From: an uncultured Rhodanobacteraceae bacterium
GTDB taxonomy: Bacteria; Pseudomonadota; Gammaproteobacteria; Xanthomonadales; Rhodanobacteraceae
Reading direction: 5' to 3'
Length of the DNA: 9,871 bases
NCBI GenBank assembly: GCA_913053815.1
Contig: CAJXGK010000051.1
Span: 1 to 9,871 of the forward strand
The notes below the pieces were generated by a model that ran no database searches, was not told the origin of the DNA, and saw only the letters and a list, made by a program, of their open reading frames with translations. Of this stretch, positions 5,757 through 9,871 are shown piece after piece (the stretch's first letter is position 1; every line of letters begins with the position of its first letter). The position numbers and the translations under genes were made by a program.

Positions 5757-6224
5757 TCATTGTGTTGCGTAAATACGTGAGGGACCATCAGCAATGACAT
5801 AAACTACGAATGGCGCTTTTTTAGGACCGCCCATTTTCGGATTTTCCATGCCCGGAGATCCTGAAGGCATGCCTGGTAAAGCAATACCACGGATCTTCGG
5901 ATGTTGCCGCAACATACGCTGAACGATATTAACCGGAACATGGCCTTCGACCACATACCCATCGACTAGCATGGTGTGACACGACGCCAGAGCCTGCGGT
6001 ACGCCATGATCCTGTTTGAACTGCAGAAGCTTCTTGGTCGAGACCACCTTTACAGCAAAGCCCTGCTGGTCTAGATGCTGGGCATACAGTTCACAGCAGC
6101 CACAACCCGGGCTTCGATACAAGGTGGTGGGAATTGCCGCTGCAGCCATGGCCGAGCCAGCGTAAATCGTCACCGCAGTTGTCAGTGACAACGTTGCAAG
6201 CACACGGTTCAGGGTCTTTTTCAT
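5757..6224 (-). CDS. DUF411 family periplasmic metal-binding protein (putative copper)
   Basis: This 155-residue protein has a Sec signal peptide (residues 1-28, MKKTLNRVLATLSLTTAVTI, ending SAMAAAA). The mature part shows the DUF411 signature TTLYRSPGCGCCELYAQHL (33-51), with C41, C43 and C44. The partner motif ASCHTMLVDGYVVEGHVP (80-97) follows, with C82, H83 and H95, and then the conserved IRGIALPGMPSGSPGME (111-127). DUF411 proteins have a thioredoxin-like layout and are commonly found in copper-resistance loci, where they are proposed to bind copper in the periplasm. The precise biochemical role is not settled. The ATG at 6224-6222 is preferred to an upstream start at 6263 because it begins the signal peptide and has GGAG ten bases upstream. 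The terminator at 5591-5616 follows it. Confidence 0.9.
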   Translation of the reverse strand: MKKTLNRVLATLSLTTAVTIYAGSAMAAAAIPTTLYRSPGCGCCELYAQHLDQQGFAVKVVSTKKLLQFKQDHGVPQALASCHTMLVDGYVVEGHVPVNIVQRMLRQHPKIRGIALPGMPSGSPGMENPKMGGPKKAPFVVYVIADGPSRIYATQ

Positions 6225-6231
6225 TGCTTTT

Positions 6232-6421
6232 CTACTCCACAATATTGATGGTAAACAGGCCATCGGGCCTGCCCAGTTTGTACTCGGCTCGATCCGTAAG
6301 ATCAGTTGCCCCGTTTAGATGATCCCGGTGACTATAGATAACCCCGTGATTGACCTGACTTGCAGTTGGTCCAGGGTGAGCAAGCGGGACTGGCAGACAA
6401 TAGTAAGCGGACAATTTTCAC
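6232..6421 (-). pseudogene. Small secreted protein, apparently frameshifted
   Basis: Two overlapping minus-strand frames look like halves of one gene. From a GTG at 6421-6419 one reads VKIVRLLLSASPA, a short signal-peptide-like start, and soon becomes unlikely (CSPWTNCKSGQ then stop). The neighbouring frame, entered by dropping one base near 6382, continues AHPGPTASQVNHGVIYSHRD and then LNGATDLTDRAEYKLGRPDG, ending LFTINIVE. Its TAG (6234-6232) lies 7 bases before the DUF411 start codon, as expected in an operon. The repaired protein would be about 62 residues with an A|HPG-like cleavage region. The open second frame alone could start only at a TTG (6414) with no signal peptide. I recognise no family. 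Either a sequencing indel or true decay would explain it. Confidence 0.35.
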
Positions 6422-6443
6422 GCAGGAAGCGCGAACGAGCCGA

Positions 6444-6803
6444 TCAGACGGTTGTGGAAAAACGCGGAGGATATGGATCCGGCCCCTCGATCGGACGACC
6501 GTGATGGGTAGGATGAAACAGGAAACGCGGGGTGCCCAGTGGCATGAAGCTTGGTAATACCAAGACCTGCACACCCGCCACAACATCACACAAAGCCATG
6601 GAGCAATTCACCATACCCGAGCCACCATGTTGTGGATGCGCAGGCTGGGTATTCGTACACATTGTGCAAAGGGTTGTCGTCGCTGATGACATGCTGTCCA
6701 TCTGGGTTGAAGCAGGCCCGGCCAGGGCCATGACCGCCGGACTCGACAGCCCGCCGACAAGCACCAAACTCAAGACTAGCAAGCTGGCAATGAGGCGTTT
6801 CAC
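6444..6803 (-). CDS. Small exported Cys/His/Met-containing protein, possibly metal-related (CopL/DUF2946-like layout)
   Basis: From a GTG at 6803-6801 the frame gives 119 residues. The N-terminus KRLIASLLVLSLVLVGGLSS is a signal peptide or membrane anchor. A polar region follows with CTMC (46-49), H56, H59, C67 and C72 and several Met. A second hydrophobic stretch spans about 73-88, and the tail is HHGRPIEGPDPYPPRFS. This plan (signal, Cys/His-rich centre, short hydrophobic stretch, Pro-rich end) resembles small proteins of copper loci such as CopL and DUF2946, but I cannot assign it to either. The frame also opens further upstream at a TTG (6839). GTG is preferred because it begins the basic n-region, although neither start has a clear Shine-Dalgarno. 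It is the likely first gene of the leftward group with DUF411. Confidence 0.55.
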   Translation of the reverse strand: MKRLIASLLVLSLVLVGGLSSPAVMALAGPASTQMDSMSSATTTLCTMCTNTQPAHPQHGGSGMVNCSMALCDVVAGVQVLVLPSFMPLGTPRFLFHPTHHGRPIEGPDPYPPRFSTTV

Positions 6804-6839
6804 ATTGTCAAGTGTAGTGGGCCACTCCAACCCCGGCAA

Positions 6840-7201
6840 TCCAACCGCGAGCGTGTGCTACAGCCGACATTCAGCCATGACCATCGTTACCTGGAGGCGG
6901 TTTTAATAGGAACATTGAGTGTTGATCGCTGGATGGGGTTGCCTATCTTGGGCGTGGTGGTGACATGGGTGCACCCATTTAGATCATGATTGATAGGGTT
7001 CAACAGATCTACGACTCGCCCATCACGCCCAGCCCGTCGTACAGACCGTTGAGCCGCATTTCGGTGGCCTATAGGAAATACTTTCTTGGAGTACCTCGCC
7101 GGCACCGCGGCCTACCCAATTCCTGGTTGGGGATGGTCGCACTACGTCGGGTAACCGACCCGTAGATCGCCACTGCTATGGCAACAACACGAGGGGGCGA
7201 T
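6840..7201. other. 362-bp stretch without a convincing gene
   Basis: This stretch lies between hslR (ending at 7202) and the small exported protein gene. Open frames on both strands are short and lack ribosome sites or family features; the longest plus-strand one is 59 codons (6986-7165). It contains a perfect 14-bp palindrome at 6965-6978 and short stems near 7117-7131 and 7147-7162. It probably carries the promoter of the leftward exported-protein group, but no clear -35/-10 is visible. Confidence 0.4.
6965..6978. promoter_or_regulatory. Perfect 14-bp palindrome ATGGGTGCACCCAT, possible operator
   Basis: ATGGGTGCACCCAT is its own reverse complement over all 14 bases and lies in gene-free DNA upstream of the leftward metal-related genes. 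Its size fits a dimeric regulator site. No known operator consensus is recognised, and it is about 160 bases from the nearest proposed start codon, so the assignment is weak. Confidence 0.2.
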
Positions 7202-7612
7202 TCAAAGAGGCCCTGCTGCATCATTCTGCTTGAACCGGTGGATCTTGCGTCGTTCCTGTTTGCTCGGACGTCGTGCCGGCATCTGTACTGAGGCCGCAAG
7301 CAGACGTTTTTGTTCTCGCAGGGCTTCCCGGCCGGCCAGACTGGCTTCGGTTTCGCGATAGAGGGTCACGGCACTGTTGGCTGCGCCGCGCCGCCCGGAC
7401 AGCCCCTGTACCTCGATCTCGAAACGTTCCTCAGCTCGGGTGATACGCAACATATCGCCAACGCGGAGCATCCGCGCCGGCTTGCAACACACGCCTCCAA
7501 CCTCAATCTTGCCACCGATGATGGCTTGTCGGCACAAGTTACGGGTCTTAAAGAAGCGGGCGGCCCACAGCCATACATCGACTCGCATGGCCATGGGCGG
7601 GAGGCTGTTCAT
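7202..7612 (-). CDS. hslR: Heat shock protein 15, ribosome-associated S4-domain protein
   Basis: This 136-residue protein matches Hsp15 in length (E. coli about 133) and layout. An S4 RNA-binding domain occupies residues 9-70, with MRVDVWLWAARFFKTRNLCR (9-28), the AIIGGKIEVGG turn and the KPARMLRVGDMLRI strand pair. A helical basic tail follows, including LYRETEASLAGREALREQKR and RRPSKQERRKIHRFKQND. Hsp15 binds free 50S subunits that still carry a nascent peptidyl-tRNA and helps recycle stalled ribosomes after heat shock. The ATG at 7612-7610 is chosen because it lies 10 bases after the htpG stop; ATGs at 7594 and 7588 remain possible, and no strong ribosome site distinguishes them. Sharing a transcript with htpG fits heat-shock control. 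Confidence 0.9.
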   Translation of the reverse strand: MNSLPPMAMRVDVWLWAARFFKTRNLCRQAIIGGKIEVGGVCCKPARMLRVGDMLRITRAEERFEIEVQGLSGRRGAANSAVTLYRETEASLAGREALREQKRLLAASVQMPARRPSKQERRKIHRFKQNDAAGPL

Positions 7613-7622
7613 GCCCGTTGGT

Positions 7623-9515
7623 TCATGCGCTGGCGCCACCCTCGAGCAGCACTCGGTTGATACGCTTGACGAATTCGGCCGGATCATCCAGTTGCGCGCC
7701 CTCGGCTACCTGGGCCTGCTCCAACAGCAGCAACGCCAAATCACTAGCCCGGGTGGCATCCTGTTCACTGTCATAGCGCTTCAGCAAGGCATGTTCGGGG
7801 TTGATCTCCAGAGCGGCCTTACTCGGTGGCATGGCATGTCCAGCCTCGGCCATCAGCCGTCGCGTGTGCAGAGCCATATCATGCGTTTCGAGCACCACGC
7901 AGGCAGGCGAATCAGTCAGGCGATGACTCACCCGCACGTCGGCTACCTTCTCGCCGAGTTCTTTCTTCAGCTTCTCGACCAACCCGGCCGCAGCCTTCTC
8001 CACCGCTTCCCGGCGTTCCTTCTCCGCATCATCCAGGGACAGATTCAACTCACCTTTGCCCGCATGACGGAACGACTTGCCCTGGTATTCGGATAGATAG
8101 CCCATCATCCATTCGTCGATGCGCTCGCTCATCAGCAATACTTCGATGCCGCGGGCGGTGAGTGCTTCAATCTGCGCACTGTGCCGAGCTGCCGCCCAGG
8201 ATTCCGCAGTGAGGTAATAAATAGCGTCCTGGCCGGTCTGCATGCGCTCGATGTAGTCATCCAACGATACCGTGGCTTCCGGCCCCTCGTTCTTGGTCGA
8301 GCCAAAACGTAGCAAGCCAGCAATCCGTTCGCGCTGGTCGGCCGCATCGACCACGCCTTCCTTGAGCACATTACCGAAGGAGGCATAAAAGGTCTGGTAG
8401 CGTTCGACTTCGTTCTTGGCCAGTTTGCTCAACAAATCCAGGATACGTTTGACACATCCAGCACGGATCTGGCTGACCAAGCGGTTGTCCTGAAGAATCT
8501 CGCGACTCACGTTGAGCGGCAGATCATCTGAATCGACCACCCCACGGACAAAACGCAGATACGGCGGCAGCAACTGCTCGCTGGCATCCATGATGAATAC
8601 CCGACGAATATAGAGTTTCAGTCCCTTGCGCTCGTCGCGTCCGTTGAACATAGCATCGAACGGCGGTTTCTCGGGCACATACAGCAATGTGGTGTAACTC
8701 TGCTTGCCTTCGACCCGGTTGTGAGCCCACACCAGTGGATCATTGAAATCGTGGGTAAGGGTCTTGTAGAAGTTTTTGTACTCCTCATCCTTGATCTCGT
8801 TTTTCGGCTGCGCCCATAGCGCCAAAGCCTGATTGACGGTTTCCAGCTCGTCGGTCGGCTTGCCCTCGACCCACTTCGCCATACGAATCGGAAAACCGAT
8901 GTGCTCGGAGTATTTACGCACCAGCTCGCGTAACTTCCAGGCATCGAGAAACTCGTCTTCACCTTCTTTCAGATGCAGGATGATGGCGGTACCCCGCGTA
9001 GCCTGCTCGATATCCTCAATGCTGTACTCAGCGCTGGCATCGGAAGCCCAACGCACCCCTTGGCTGGCCTCTGCACCGGCCCGGCGCGTTTCCAATACCA
9101 CCCGGTCGGCCACCACGAAAGACGAATAGAAGCCCACCCCAAACTGGCCGATCAACTGGCTGTCCTTGCCGGTATCTCCAGACAGGGATTGCAGAAACTT
9201 GCGAGTGCCAGAACGAGCAATAGTGCCGATGTTCTCGATCACTTCATCCCGACTCATGCCAATCCCGTTATCACGGACGGTCAAGGTTCTGGCTTCGCTG
9301 TCCCAACTGATCTCGATACCCAGCTCGGCATCATCGGCCGTCAACTCAGGATGCGCCAAAGCCTCGAAGCGCAGCTTGTCGCAAGCATCGGAAGCGTTCG
9401 AGATCAGCTCGCGCAAGAACACCTCCTTGTGCGAATACAGGGCATGGGTGACCAGATGCAGTACCTGGCTGACTTCCGCCTCGAAAGATCGTGTTTCGGT
9501 CGTGGTCTCACTCAT
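7623..9515 (-). CDS. htpG: Chaperone protein HtpG (bacterial Hsp90)
   Basis: The 630-residue product has the normal HtpG length (about 625-635) and three-domain order. The N-terminal GHKL ATPase shows RELISNASDACDKLR (35-49, catalytic E36, Mg-binding N40), DNGIGM (82-87), GTIARSGTRKF (97-107), the QFGVGFYSSFVVAD lid/ATP region (124-137) and GTAIILHLKE. The middle domain carries the catalytic loop LPLNVSREILQDNR (332-345, R338). The C-terminal dimerisation domain follows and ends without an MEEVD tail, as expected in bacteria. It is a cytosolic ATP-dependent chaperone of the stress response. The ATG at 9515-9513 is preferred to a start at 9611, because GGAG lies ten bases upstream and the family N-terminus begins here. 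hslR follows 10 bases after its stop, and a sigma-32-like promoter lies upstream. Confidence 0.97.
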   Translation of the reverse strand: MSETTTETRSFEAEVSQVLHLVTHALYSHKEVFLRELISNASDACDKLRFEALAHPELTADDAELGIEISWDSEARTLTVRDNGIGMSRDEVIENIGTIARSGTRKFLQSLSGDTGKDSQLIGQFGVGFYSSFVVADRVVLETRRAGAEASQGVRWASDASAEYSIEDIEQATRGTAIILHLKEGEDEFLDAWKLRELVRKYSEHIGFPIRMAKWVEGKPTDELETVNQALALWAQPKNEIKDEEYKNFYKTLTHDFNDPLVWAHNRVEGKQSYTTLLYVPEKPPFDAMFNGRDERKGLKLYIRRVFIMDASEQLLPPYLRFVRGVVDSDDLPLNVSREILQDNRLVSQIRAGCVKRILDLLSKLAKNEVERYQTFYASFGNVLKEGVVDAADQRERIAGLLRFGSTKNEGPEATVSLDDYIERMQTGQDAIYYLTAESWAAARHSAQIEALTARGIEVLLMSERIDEWMMGYLSEYQGKSFRHAGKGELNLSLDDAEKERREAVEKAAAGLVEKLKKELGEKVADVRVSHRLTDSPACVVLETHDMALHTRRLMAEAGHAMPPSKAALEINPEHALLKRYDSEQDATRASDLALLLLEQAQVAEGAQLDDPAEFVKRINRVLLEGGASA

Positions 9516-9588
9516 CCGACAATTTCTCCATTCTGTAGGGAACGACCACGCCATAAATCCAGCGTGGCCAACAATAATCTTTCTACCA

Positions 9589-9616
9589 TCTTGGGGCTCA
9601 AGCGAGCGCACGCAAG
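9589..9616 (-). promoter_or_regulatory. Candidate sigma-32 heat-shock promoter of htpG-hslR
   Basis: On the minus strand CTTGCGT (9616-9610) is followed after 13 bases by CCCCAAGA (9596-9589). The sigma-32 consensus is CTTGAAA, N11-16, CCCCATNT. The core CTTG and CCCCA and the spacing match. Transcription would begin near 9582, leaving a leader of about 65-70 bases. A weaker sigma-70-like pair (TTGAGC, 17 bases, ATTATT) overlaps it. Confidence 0.5.
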
Positions 9617-9871
9617 ACCGTAAGTCAATTCTCCCGCAACCGCTGGCTCAGCAACAGGCGGCGCAAGCCGGACAAGTTGATCCCCTCATGTCGTACTCCT
9701 TGGGTGAATTGAATCACATCGCCAAAGGATACGTTGTTTTAGGGCAAGTGGCAGTACGGCATTACTGCATTGATGAACCGTCATGGCAACTGCTGGAAAA
9801 ACGCCTGAAACGAAACGCTTTTCGGTACCCCAGCCGGTTGTTGAGCGGTTCGTAACCTGCACCGTCGCTCC
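9617..9871. other. Right-edge region upstream of htpG; one weak plus-strand small ORF
   Basis: No recognised gene lies between the htpG promoter and the window end. A plus-strand frame from ATG 9688 to TAA 9855 encodes 55 residues, beginning MSYSLGELNHIAKGYVVLGQ, then a CIDEPSWQLLEKRLKRNAFR segment. The frame is open upstream as well, antisense into htpG. The composition looks protein-like, but there is no ribosome site before the ATG (GATCCCCTC) and I recognise no family. It could be a small hypothetical gene divergent from htpG, a degraded remnant, or chance. Confidence 0.3.

Noticed and set aside
5615..5800. 61-codon minus-strand frame overlapping the DUF411 3' end and stopping at the terminator
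   Set aside because: No ribosome site before the ATG at 5800, overlaps a confident gene for 44 bases, and shows no family features; probably chance.
6775..6810. TTGACA on the minus strand just before the GTG of the small exported protein, considered as a -35 box
   Set aside because: No acceptable -10 hexamer lies about 17 bases downstream, and it would place the transcription start inside the gene.
6986..7165. 59-codon plus-strand ORF in the gap between hslR and the exported-protein genes
   Set aside because: No Shine-Dalgarno before the ATG, no recognisable motif, and Arg/Pro-rich composition typical of random GC-rich translation.
7377..8096. 239-codon plus-strand frame antisense to hslR and htpG
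   Set aside because: Overlaps two confidently identified genes on the other strand and lacks domain-like sequence.
8973..9623. 216-codon plus-strand open frame antisense to htpG
   Set aside because: It is the complement of highly conserved HtpG coding sequence; long antisense frames are common in GC-rich genes.

Overview
The window looks like a chromosomal segment of a Gram-negative proteobacterium, most likely a gammaproteobacterium. The pointers are an htpG-hslR (Hsp90-Hsp15) pair, a small DsbD/CcdA-type membrane protein, Sec signal peptides typical of periplasmic proteins, and a dRS3-like ATTCCC-N8-GGGAAT repeat of the kind scattered in beta/gammaproteobacteria. Base composition appears moderately GC-rich by eye. 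I cannot name a genus. Only two genes lie on the plus strand: a cut fragment at the left edge and the NYN-domain gene. All other confident genes are on the minus strand.

Layout, left to right. (1) 1-1352: a fragment of a multi-pass TMTC/PMT-like TPR membrane protein (plus) is joined head-on at about 112-128 to a DegT-family aminotransferase (minus) that has lost its C-terminal half. Two overlapping genes for paired 4-TM SMR/EamA-type carriers precede the aminotransferase in an apparent operon; the logic resembles envelope glycan or lipid-sugar modification. (2) 1495-2937: an APC-superfamily amino acid permease. (3) 2938-3304: a divergent intergenic region with short repeats, including the dRS3-like hairpin. 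(4) 3305-4039: a NYN (PIN-like RNase) protein with a C-terminal region that looks like a LOTUS/OST-HTH domain. (5) 4121-4852: CcdA, convergent with the NYN gene and starting at TTG. (6) 4916-5083: a 160-bp MITE-like element with 20-bp perfect terminal repeats between CTAG target duplications.

(7) 5103-6803: a minus-strand group of small exported proteins that looks like periplasmic metal, probably copper, handling. It holds a Cys/His/Met-containing small protein, a possibly frameshifted small secreted protein, a DUF411 protein with a CGCC motif, an intrinsic terminator, and a Met/Lys-rich protein with three 16-residue repeats followed by a 12-bp hairpin. (8) 6840-7201: no convincing gene. (9) 7202-9515: hslR and htpG as a heat-shock operon behind a sigma-32-like promoter. 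(10) 9617-9871: an unassigned right edge with one weak small ORF.

No complete novel defence or mobile system is evident. The most interesting items are the MITE, the Met/Lys repeat protein in its probable copper context, the broken junction at the left end, and the likely frameshifted small secreted gene.
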